From Rostrohypoxylon terebratum (Eukaryota > Ascomycota > Sordariomycetes > Xylariales > Hypoxylaceae): 64,000 nucleotides of DNA. A program made the position numbers and the translations under genes. The stretch covers positions 124,001 through 188,000 of the forward strand of contig MU385907.1 in the NCBI GenBank assembly GCA_022497145.1, written 5' to 3'. This document shows, piece by piece, positions 55,491-64,000 of the stretch. Below the pieces are notes generated by a model, which saw only the letters and a program-made list of their open reading frames with translations, made no database searches and was not told where the DNA came from. Position 1 is the first letter of the stretch; the number at the start of each line of letters is the position of its first letter.

Positions 55491-56741
55491 ATGAGGGATA
55501 AGGGGAATAAAAAGATAGTCTCCAATTCTACCAATTCTACTTACTCTATCAAATATTTGTTCCTATCATCCCTCTTAATTGTGACCCTGGCTATATTCCT
55601 ATCTCGAGCTTTGCCCCGCCTTACCTCGATTTCCCTGCATTTCTCCCCTGCCACCCGCCAGCAAATCTTCACTAGTAACATGTCGTCATACGCCAAAGAG
55701 CTCGAGGTAGCTCAGTTGGCTGTCCAGCGCGCGTCCATCCTAACGAAGCGGGTCTTCCACGAGAAAGCCAAGGGAACCGTCTCAAAAGACGACAAGTCGC
55801 CAGTCACCATTGGCGATTTTGGTGCTCAGGCTCTCATCATCAGCGCCCTGAAGGCTAACTTCCCCGACGATGAGATCGTCGCTGAGGAGGAGGCCGCTCA
55901 GTTGCGCCAAGACAGTAACTTAAGGCAGACCATCTGGGATCTGGTTCAAACCACCCAACTTTCCGACCCAGAAGCGGAGAGTCTTCTCGGCGGAGAAATC
56001 AGTGACGAAGAAACTATGTTGACGATGATCGACTACGGCAACAGCAAAGGTGGCGCTAAGGGTCGCATATGGGCCATCGACCCTATTGACGGAACCAAGG
56101 GGTTTCTACGTGGTGGCCAATACGCCGTCTGTCTCGCTTTGATGGTGGACGGCGATGTGAAAGTCGGCGTTCTAGGTTGTCCAAACCTTCCTATCGACGA
56201 TTCTGCTCCGTTGACCGGAAGCATGGAAACCGGTCAAACTGACGAGGGCCGGGGTGTTCTGTTCTCAGCTGTGTTAGGCGAAGGCGCCACGGGCCGTGCA
56301 TTGACCACTGGTGCTCTCGTTAAGGAGAAAAGCATTTCTATGAAGGCCATTACCGACATATCCACCGCCACATTCTGTGAGAGTGTAGAATCAGGACACT
56401 CATCTCACGGCGACCAGGCCGAAATCGCCCAGTTGCTCGGTATAACGAGCCCTAGCGTGAGGATGGATTCCCAGGCTAAGTATGCTTCTATTGCACGAGG
56501 TGCTGGAGATATCTACTTGAGGCTGCCTGTCAGTGCGACTTATCAGGAGAAGATCTGGGATCACGCTGCGGGCGATCTCATCGTCCGAGAAGCTGGCGGT
56601 GCCGTAACGGATATCCACGGCAAGCGCCTGGATTTCAGCGTTGGACGAACGCTAGCAAACAACAAGGGCGTCGTCGCCGCGCCTGCTGCTACTCAACCCC
56701 AGGTACTGAAAGTCGTCCAGGAGGTTCTCTCCAGGAAATAA
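55491..56741 (+). CDS. met22: 3'(2'),5'-bisphosphate nucleotidase (MET22/HAL2)
   Basis: Mg-dependent, Li/Na-sensitive phosphatase that hydrolyses 3'-phosphoadenosine 5'-phosphate to AMP, a by-product of sulfate assimilation. Single exon, 416 residues from the ATG at 55491 or 353 from the internal ATG at 55680. The shorter form (MSSYAKELEVAQLAVQRAS) is close to the 357 residues of yeast Hal2. Motifs of the inositol-monophosphatase fold are present: the acidic metal site EEE (132-134), DPIDGTKGF (197-205), and WDHAAGDLIVREAGG near the C-terminus. The extra 63 residues of the long form include a hydrophobic segment (YLFLSSLLIVTLAIFLSRAL, 22-41) and could target the enzyme to mitochondria or a membrane. 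It is convergent with the uL6m gene, 114 bp away. Confidence 0.95.
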   Translation: MRDKGNKKIVSNSTNSTYSIKYLFLSSLLIVTLAIFLSRALPRLTSISLHFSPATRQQIFTSNMSSYAKELEVAQLAVQRASILTKRVFHEKAKGTVSKDDKSPVTIGDFGAQALIISALKANFPDDEIVAEEEAAQLRQDSNLRQTIWDLVQTTQLSDPEAESLLGGEISDEETMLTMIDYGNSKGGAKGRIWAIDPIDGTKGFLRGGQYAVCLALMVDGDVKVGVLGCPNLPIDDSAPLTGSMETGQTDEGRGVLFSAVLGEGATGRALTTGALVKEKSISMKAITDISTATFCESVESGHSSHGDQAEIAQLLGITSPSVRMDSQAKYASIARGAGDIYLRLPVSATYQEKIWDHAAGDLIVREAGGAVTDIHGKRLDFSVGRTLANNKGVVAAPAATQPQVLKVVQEVLSRK

Positions 56742-56855
56742 AGGGCTAAAAAGATGTACATCATAGATAGGGCATGCATAAAAGTACGCATTGTTTGACT
56801 TGGTCGGGTATCTGCCATAGTATAGTACATAGATACACACACGGAAACAGATCGC

Positions 56856-57689
56856 CTATTTGATCTTTTTCTGCTTGAGCTTGATCGTCTCGTCGTTGAC
56901 AAAGATACCCTTCCCCTTGTACGGTTCCGGCCTTCTCCACTTGCGTATCCTAGCTGCGAAGGACATGACTTCCTCTCTGTTGATGCCCTCGAGCAGGATT
57001 CTCGTCGGTTGAGGCGTGCTGGCTTTTATGCCGAGCGGGACCGGTTCTTCCACAGGGTGCGTGAAGCCGAGCTTCAAGCACACAAACTTTTGGCCTGGGT
57101 ACTCCTCCTTCTTCGGCCGCTCCTCGACCATCGCCCTGTATCCTACACCTACTAATCGTAGGACGGCTGTGTGTCCTTCCGATACGCCGATGATATATTG
57201 TTTCAAGTATGCCCATGTGGTTCCTATTTCGCTTTCTGTTAGTCTTAACCCTCCTAGGAAGCTCCCTGGAAAAGTCCTCAGGAACACTGTTCTTCACGTA
57301 CCCCACATCTCCTTTTGTTGCTTGGCTTTGGTGTCTTCAATACTGAGTACCGCCCGGCTTGTCTCTTCATCGTGATTGATGTGAATATATGGAGGGATCT
57401 GCATATTGAGCTTTCCCAGTGGTCCTGTTACAGTAACTAACCGTGTCGGAATTTTGAGATAGGTTGTAGGGTCTTTTTTCACTATAGGTTCTCCAATTAT
57501 CAGTTCGACGCCGGGCGGGATGAGTATCGGCGATCGACCGAGCTTTGAAGATCTATTCGTCGTGCTCGAGAATTGGCGTCGCGGCGCAGTCGATTGGAAG
57601 GCAGGTACTAGGAAAGCTGGCAGTGTAACTGCGGAATTTGTGTTCGCAAGAGCTCCCTTGAGCACCTTGCCTCCACTAGGCGCCAGCAT
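56856..57689 (-). CDS. mrpl6: Mitochondrial ribosomal protein uL6m (MRPL6)
   Basis: Large-subunit mitochondrial ribosomal protein of the L6 family. Two exons: 57302-57689 and 56856-57223, giving 251 residues. The 78 bp intron has donor GTACGT, branch CTAAC and acceptor TAG, and joins KEMWG to TTWAYLKQYI, the family's usual sequence. The N-terminus (MLAPSGGKVLKGALANTNSA) and the following Arg/Ser-rich stretch, APRRQFSSTTNRSS, look like a mitochondrial presequence. The L6 core includes GVSEGHTAVLRLVGVGYRA and LGFTHPVEEPVP, and the C-terminal KWRRPEPYKGKGIF motif is intact. Family and domain order are certain. Only the exact transit-peptide cleavage site is not. Confidence 0.96.
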
Positions 57690-58584
57690 TTTGGTGTTTT
57701 GGGGTCTCCGCAGCGATATGAATTGACTGCAGAACTCGATTTCCCGAATATTTTAGTTGAAGAGCTGCATCTCCATTGCGGGATGCTTGGCGATGAAAGG
57801 AAAAAATGGGCCAAGTCACGTGAAGCTTTCATGACTAAGCACATATGCTTCAAGGTTGCTCTGAGAGTCCGAGGAGTGTGGGGTTTCTGGTACTCCGTAT
57901 TTCAACTTTAACTTCGATGGCAACTTCTTTCGCAACCGTTTGCTCAGAGTTATTTCGATTGCTCTTTACTTTCACAGTTATCGTTTCTAGGAGGCATGGA
58001 TTACAACTCGCATTGCACTCGCCTTACCTAGGTATTTAGTTATATAGTCGCTCAATTGAAATGTTTTAGACGGAAGTCACGAGGTACTATTATATTGTCA
58101 GTCGATGCTCGATGCTCGATCTGATGTGGACATTTCAAGGTTCTTTCAATCGTTTACCTACTATTAGGTAGTAACCAGTTGGTTGTCTCTTGCCTCCTTC
58201 AACGCCCTTTAGACTTTAGACACCAAAAAATCATGAATCTTGATTCTAAAACACGCAATCACCAATTCAGTCATCGTTCAACGTTTAACAGACACGAATT
58301 CGAATGACAATCAGACTAGGTACAATGTCCACGATGTGAATCCATCCCAGTTTTATCTATACCATACCATAGAATCCAACCTTTTCATCGAATTCTACTT
58401 TTTCTCTAACCTTATGGCACTCCAATATTCCAATATTCTCCTTTCCATTTCTCTCCCAGGTGCAAGAAGTAGTGAGACGTGAAGTATTCTAGCCAATTCT
58501 CTATCTTTCTCTCCGTAATCATACTGAAAGATCTTTATTTTACCCTTATTTACCCCCCTTGCCTGGAGATAACGAAAAGACGTG
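57690..58584. other. Divergent promoter of mrpl6 and the KAR5-like gene
   Basis: 0.9 kb shared 5' region; no supported ORF or recognised operator. Confidence 0.5.
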
Positions 58585-60428
58585 ATGACAGGCCGCAGCA
58601 AGCCTGTGAGCTGGGCCAAAGTGGCTATCCTCGCAGCATTGCAGGTTCATCCCGTTATTGGCTCCTTGTGGGACAGGGCATCAAACCCGGATTCAGGTAA
58701 AAACATCCTTTCTGACTATTCTAATTCTATACTCATCATTACTTAGTGAAGGATAATCTTGCCAATCCGACTATTACAGGCGAAGGATTGCCTGATATCT
58801 ATGAAGTGGCTCAGAATGAACTACAGGCATTGCAGTCGGGCCCTCTGTGTCATAGAACAGCCGCACATCTCTTGATGGACAACTGCAAAGTCCTCGAGAG
58901 CGAGGACGAGACAACCCTCCTTACCGATGGAGCTATGCAGGTTCGGAACTTCGTCGACTCATACGCCGCAAGTCTGGCGATCTGCGATTTGGAAAGAGCC
59001 GCTTTTGCTATTCCTGAACAATGTGCCAAGTTCCGAGAATCTGCCCTTAGCCAACTTCCAGACCAGAATTCAGGCCAGCTCCATGTATCTACCGCCGAGA
59101 TTAGCAGTTGTCTTGAGAACCTAGTAGAGTCTGCCTCAGCCTGGGCCACCTGGGTCAACTATCGGCATAAAGCCCTAGGATTCTGCGAATTCGCCAGAAA
59201 GGAAAATGAGAAAGGTATGCAGTTTGCTTCTACGTACTAACAATCTCCAATTTCCCCTTTGCTCACCTTCGCTAATGCATCCTAGCTCAGCAAATCCTCT
59301 TATTCGAGCGCCTGACGAAAATCATGGGTCAATTCACGAACGACGTCGACAAGCAATTTGAGCAACACTTGAGTGATTTCGATCTTCGTGCCCAAGCGAC
59401 TAGTGATAAGATTGACGAACTTTCGCCGAAGGTTGATCATCTGAAGGACATGTTGAAAGCCGTGGAGGATTTGTTCCTCAGCCAAGTTAGCCCAGGAATT
59501 CAGGTATATACTGCTGATATCTCAGCCACTTGGACATCTACTGACAGGTTGATCGTAGGAAACTACAGAGCTAATCAACGCGGGTACCGACAACGCACTC
59601 AACCTGCAGAAAATGCTCGCCGTGATGTTCAAGGGCGTTATTGAAGGTCATGCCGAAGTCGCCGCTACCTACGAGCGATCAATAGAGGTTGCCAATCAAC
59701 GCGCAGAGTCAGCAATGGACTCAGCTATGATGTCTATGGCACTTGCTGCTGAGTCCGCAATAAATTTGCACACCCAGATTGTACGTCACATCATGGCGAT
59801 TTTGACTATTCTATACTAACTTATAAACTGTTAGGAGTCTTCTCGCCTCCACGTAGCGGAATTGGAAATGAGACAGAACAACCTTGAAGAGGTCAGTATA
59901 ACACTACTTATATGATCAGTATAGTTGCCCAACACTGACATAATATCGCTAGGGAATGCAACGTCTCATGGACATATCGGAAAATCTAACAGTAGAATAT
60001 GACGACCATGCAAATCATCTACACCAGGCGTATAACATGACGAAGGTCATCCTCGACTCACTTGAGGATACAGCTGCCTCGGCGATTCGCATGAAGAATT
60101 CCATCCTCCGACAATCTGTATCATCTTGGTGGCCCTACGTCTTTTTCCCGATGGGATCGTTGTGGCTGGGCTCATCCCTCCCTGCTTCAGGAATGAGAAA
60201 TTTGGGCCTCATCGTTGCTGGTAGGTAAACTTCAATTATGAATTGCTAGAAATATCAATATCACTGACTCGCACTCATAAAGGTGAAGCTGTAGGTTACG
60301 CCATATCGACTATCCAATCGTATTTTCTCGATTTTTCATTCATATCGACCATTCATTCTTATCCCTTACGGTATGTGTGGGACAGCACATTCCCTGCAGC
60401 AAACATCCACTCCAACACCACCATTTGA
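58585..60428 (+). CDS. kar5: KAR5/Tht1-like nuclear fusion protein
   Basis: Membrane protein of the nuclear envelope needed for nuclear membrane fusion (karyogamy) in yeasts. Seven exons: 58585-58696, 58747-59214, 59286-59503, 59559-59780, 59835-59891, 59953-60220 and 60283-60428, giving about 496 residues. All junctions keep frame. An N-terminal hydrophobic segment (VAILAALQVHPVIGSLW) may be a signal sequence. The Cys-containing domain near residues 60-80 has the family pattern GPLCHRTAAHLLMDNC. Long helical, coiled-coil regions follow (VDHLKDMLKAVEDLF; YDDHANHLHQAYNMTKVILD). C-terminal hydrophobic stretches (WWPYVFFPMGSLWLGSS and LGLIVAGEAVGYAI) would anchor it. The 3' end is less sure: a GTATGT inside exon 7 could be a donor to a further exon near 60556. 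Confidence 0.8.
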
Positions 60429-62179
60429 ACTGAGCATTACTTAACATCTGACTGGCTACATCCCGGATTTACGGCGCATATCATTAGCATGGAGTTAAGA
60501 GGCTAACGAGATATACGTCTCGCATCATACTTACCATAGCTTCATCATTTACAGGGTTCTGCTTTCGGCGCATTTATGACTACTCTGCAGAATTCTTAGA
60601 CAATACGGATATGGAACCACTGGGAATCAAAATAAGAGGTACTATCAAGGTATCCATGCCTAGGTGCCCAGGCTGCTAGGTGGTCAGTTTCATAGAAAAG
60701 TACCTACTGGGTATTCCCTCGATCCATTGCTCATAAATTAGAGAATCGCTTTTATCAAAATCTGGCGTTGCAAAAGTGACGCCGCTGGAAGCGAGTACGC
60801 AACCAGGGCTTATATGCATGATATATACAGTAGGCTAAGTGAAATCACGATTTAAATGCACCCTATGGAGATTCAATCAAATCTGGCAGCATCTATCTAA
60901 CTAACGGACTTGCATATGGGTAGCGAGTGTGACCACATAGGTTCCCTTCAGGTCACATAGCGCCGCCATGTCCCCTTACTCAATGATCCCTAATCGGCGG
61001 CGGTCGAACAAGAAATTAAGAACAGTGTTGAGTAGTTCAGCCAGTATTGATCACACAACGTACATAATTTAATTCTCTAACGATCAATCGTCGAGTATGT
61101 CTAGGCATGTTTCATTATAATATATGGAGATACTGTAAAAATAATCATGAGAATTTATTCCAAGTCGTCACTTACCTAGGTCCTAGGTCCTAGGTAGCCT
61201 TTATTAAGCGGTTGCTCAGCTATTGTCAGAGCAAGCATGTACTAAACAAGGAGCGCCGAGTCCCCCATATTTATAGGGGCCTTCATGGTAAAACATGATT
61301 TGTCAAAGGTGCAACTACATCAATCATGAAGAATACATAATTCTCACATTATGCTGCGATGTTCGGTAGCCCGATTGGTAAAGGCTACCTAGTAGACTTT
61401 AAATCCTGGGGCATATACTATGTCTGATGATCGGTAATACCAAGATGATGTTAGAAAATAGGCATGCGAGGCCGTGAGTAGCGAGTGAATGATAGGCGGT
61501 TTTTAGGGGGGGTTCTGTTATTAAAGCTTCCCTGAAAGCCCTGTATTTTTACTGCTAAGCTAAAAAATACCCGCCGTCGCACCGCACGCCGTAGCGATCC
61601 TTAGGTAGGTACCTAGGTACTTGTAGATGAATACTCACGGAAGAGTGACTCGGGCGGCGACGGATAGCCAGGACAACCTAGCGAAGGATTCGAAAAATGC
61701 AAGAAAGGGTTTCGGCGTGACTAAGAGAGAAAACGAATTCCGATTCATCGAATGAGGCCTAATCTGAGCTCGTCGATTGGATCTCCGATCGATTGGTCTG
61801 CTCGGAAACTCTGCGCTCTGATTGGTCGAAATATTGAAGCCTCTGTTGAAGACATCATACCCCACAGCGGGATGTTGGGTGATTTCATGCTCCATGCAGG
61901 CTTTCATGGCGGACTTAGGAGGGCAGCTATGGAGATAGGATCGTCGAATTTCCCGTGTAGCTCTTACGCGGTGACCGCCTCTCCGCCCGTGGGAGTGGCG
62001 TAGCATGCCGGTGTCACCTTTGAGGTCATCTAGTCATCTAGCTGAGAAGTCGACGAATATATAACTCCCCGAGTTCTCGCTCGTCTGAGGTATCTGGAAA
62101 CTTCAAGTATCAACAGCCTTCTGAGCTACGACTCAAACCGAGCCTCATAAATCCTCTCATCGAATCACCCAACTACAAC
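60429..62179. other. Spacer between the KAR5-like gene and the aldo/keto reductase
   Basis: 1.75 kb of AT-rich DNA with clustered CCTAGGTCCTAGGT and GGTACCTAGGTAC motifs near 61175-61200 and 61600-61622, a possible extra KAR5 exon near 60556-60680, and overlapping two-strand ORFs at 61635-62006 that lack any domain. Confidence 0.45.
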
Positions 62180-63424
62180 ATGCCTGCTAAGCCTATCCTC
62201 CACCCTCTGGGCAAGAACGGCCCTTTGGTCCCATCTATGGGTTTGGGTCTCATGGGTCTGACTTATCCAACATACGGAGCAGTTGCAAGTGACGAGGAGC
62301 GCTTTCAGTTCCTTGATCGTGCCCTCGAGATCGGAGCGACCTTCTGGGATACTTCGGAGTAAGTTTCTCCTGCCCCTGACCCCCAATAGGGGGAGAATAG
62401 TACCTAGTATACATGACTAACGATTATTGAAGTCTTTATGGAGATGGAGAGGAGTTCATTGGGAAATGGTTCAAGCGCACTGGAAAGCGTGATCAGATCT
62501 TCCTAGCCTCCAAGTATGGTCATATCAAGGGTAGCCCGACGTTTGAGGCCGACAGCTCGTATGAGTACACCATGAAGTCCGCTGCTAAGAGCCTAGAAGC
62601 CCTCGGGGTTGATTACATTGACCTATGTGAGTGCTCAACCTCTATCTCTTGCCAAGTTCAATAGTCGGAAAATTCTCTAACTTGCGGAACCGATAGACTA
62701 CATCCACAGCGTCAATGAGAACGTGCCTATCGAAGAGACCATGAAAGCCTTGAAAGAGCTGAAAGAGCGAGTATTCCCCCACCTGTATTTGATTCCTGGT
62801 ACACCTAAATAACAGGACATCAGTGAGGGGAAAATTAAGCATATCGGTCTCTCTCTAGTATCATCCAGCACCCTCCGCCGCGCCGTAGCCATCGCTCCGG
62901 TAGCCTGCGTGCAGACCGAGTACTCCGTCCTCAGCCAGCGCATCGAAGGCGAATCCGGCACCAACCTGCTACAGACCTGTAGGGAACTCGGTGTCGCCAT
63001 CGTCGTCGCCACCCCCTTAGGTCGCGGTCTCCTCACTACCACCTTCACCAGCCCGGAGACCGTCGCCACGATTTTCGACGGCTCGGATGTGCGCCCCAAA
63101 GCCCTCCCTCAGTTCATGGACGGCAACCGTGAAGCAAATATCGCCTACGTCGCCAAGTTCCGGAAGCTAGCGGAGAAGAAGGGGTGCACCGTGGCTCAGC
63201 TGGCGCTAGCCTGGCTCTTGAAGCAAGGTGACGATATATTCCCTATCCCCGGTACCAAGAAAATCAAGTATTTGGAAGAGAACTGGGATGCGCAGGATGT
63301 GAAGCTGAGTGATGAGGAAGAGAAGGAGATTAGGGCTTTCGCGAGCGAGAACAAGGCCTCGGGAAGTACTTTGCCTCCTGCATCTGAGGGCCATCTGTTC
63401 AAAGAAACCAAACCATTGAGCTGA
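62180..63424 (+). CDS. Aldo/keto reductase (YakC/AKR13-like)
   Basis: NADP-dependent aldo/keto reductase of the bacterial/fungal YakC-type group. Four exons: 62180-62358, 62433-62626, 62697-62770 and 62816-63424, giving 351 residues. The exon 1/2 splice rebuilds the active-site DTSDLYGDGEE with catalytic Asp and Tyr. The conserved Lys is in FLASKYG and the His in YYIHSVN. The NADP-binding end contains IPGTKKIKYLEENW. The substrate is unknown; related enzymes reduce pyridoxal or aromatic and aliphatic aldehydes. The gene is convergent with the biotin-ligase gene, 161 bp between stops. Confidence 0.94.
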
Positions 63425-63585
63425 GCTGGCAGTTACTCGAGGGGGAGACAAGGGTAGTAGCATAGTGGCTGGTACGAATTGATTACACATTGGAACTGTA
63501 TGCTTTTAAAGAGCTTGATGAGCTTTCCGCTCACATCCAAGATAATCTCGAGTAAATTTACTCCCAAAGTACTTCAATGTGGAGC

Positions 63586-64000
63586 CTAGATCTTCCTCTT
63601 CACCAACCCCCTAAAGAAGTCGAAACTATTCTCGTCGCTTTGCAGCGCCCAAATCTTTCCCGTCGGCTTATCATCGCTTCCCAATTCTTCCGCTCTCAGC
63701 ATGCCCCAGTCTCTCGTAATGCCCACAATCCGAGCCTTGACCCCTCCTTGTGCCTCAAGATTGACGATCTGCCGTCCGTGAAGCCAATGATTATAATACT
63801 CGCCTTCCATGTCTCTTGTGAAACCTCTTCGGACGAACGTCTTGTAGAGAGCCTCTAGGTGGGACAGGATACCTGCTATTAATTTCTCAATTCGGAATGG
63901 TGCGAGATGCGAAGGGAGCAGGGCGTCGAGAGATGTTGTAGGGCGGCCGTTGGTAGCATTGATCCCGATGCCGAGGACAATTTGATACGACCCCGAAGTG
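63586..64000 (-). CDS. bpl1: Biotin-protein ligase, C-terminal part
   Basis: C-terminal 137 codons of biotin-[protein] ligase (holocarboxylase synthetase), running off the window edge. The enzyme attaches biotin to acetyl-CoA and pyruvate carboxylases. Visible elements are the end of the catalytic domain (YQIVLGIGINATNGRPTTSL), a helical linker (IEKLIAGILSHLEALYKTF) and the C-terminal beta domain (YYNHWLHGRQIVNLEAQGG, KARIVGITRDWGMLRAEE, WALQSDENSFDFFRGLVKRK). The frame is open to the edge with no intron in this part. An ATG within the frame at 63810 is not the start. Confidence 0.94.
   Translation of the reverse strand, partial: TSGSYQIVLGIGINATNGRPTTSLDALLPSHLAPFRIEKLIAGILSHLEALYKTFVRRGFTRDMEGEYYNHWLHGRQIVNLEAQGGVKARIVGITRDWGMLRAEELGSDDKPTGKIWALQSDENSFDFFRGLVKRKI

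Noticed and set aside
57287..57301. A 15-base GT..AG intron in mrpl6
   Set aside because: Too short to be spliced. The 78-base intron 57224-57301 restores the normal uL6 sequence.
61635..62006. Overlapping ORFs on both strands upstream of the aldo/keto reductase
   Set aside because: Neither shows a recognisable domain; probably promoter sequence.

Overview
The window is nuclear DNA of a filamentous ascomycete (Pezizomycotina; Sordariomycetes-like by protein resemblance, which is an inference). The signs are short introns with GT..AG ends and CTAAC-like branch sites, a six-exon beta-tubulin gene, a CPC1-type bZIP gene with two upstream ORFs, an L-galactonate dehydratase, a UstYa/DUF3328 protein, and long gene-poor spacers rich in simple repeats. 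I see no CRISPR array, rRNA, convincing tRNA or intact transposon.

Layout. 1-8.6 kb: the tail of an unrecognised gene, beta-tubulin (-), and a large disordered protein that may be Byr4/Bfa1 (-). 8.6-17.2 kb: a gene desert with simple repeats. 17.2-24.3 kb: GCN20 (+), a two-ORF transcript for small membrane proteins (+), and the CPC1/GCN4 orthologue (-). The CPC1 gene has two uORFs and a 208-codon reading frame upstream of its AUG that contains no AUG. 25-30 kb: gene-poor, with several microsatellites. 30-36.7 kb: PEX20 (-), SEC13 (+) and a WHI2-like BTB protein (+). 38.3-42.1 kb: a Hal3-like flavoprotein fused to an F-box-like segment and ankyrin-like repeats (+), then L-galactonate dehydratase (-). 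42.8-51 kb: a small membrane protein (-), a UstYa-like oxidase (-), a divergently transcribed secreted precursor cut by Lys-Arg sites (+), and a copper P-type ATPase (-). 52.9-64 kb: an Rsm1-like C3HC zinc finger protein (-), MET22/HAL2 (+), mitochondrial ribosomal protein uL6m (-), a KAR5-like nuclear fusion protein (+), an aldo/keto reductase (+), and the C-terminus of biotin-protein ligase (-).

The best candidate for something undescribed is at 43.97-46.5 kb. There, a 104-residue secreted precursor with four Lys-Arg sites and imperfect Tyr-containing repeats shares a 1.04 kb divergent promoter with a UstYa-family protein that keeps both HxxHC motifs. This is the arrangement of fungal ribosomally made, kexin-processed cyclic peptides. 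A copper ATPase lies next door, which would suit the copper-dependent UstYa family. Other points of interest are the non-AUG extension of CPC1, the linkage of GCN20 with CPC1, and the Hal3-like domain that has lost its catalytic residues.

Intron-exon structures were worked out by hand from splice signals, reading frame and family resemblance. No search or RNA data were available.
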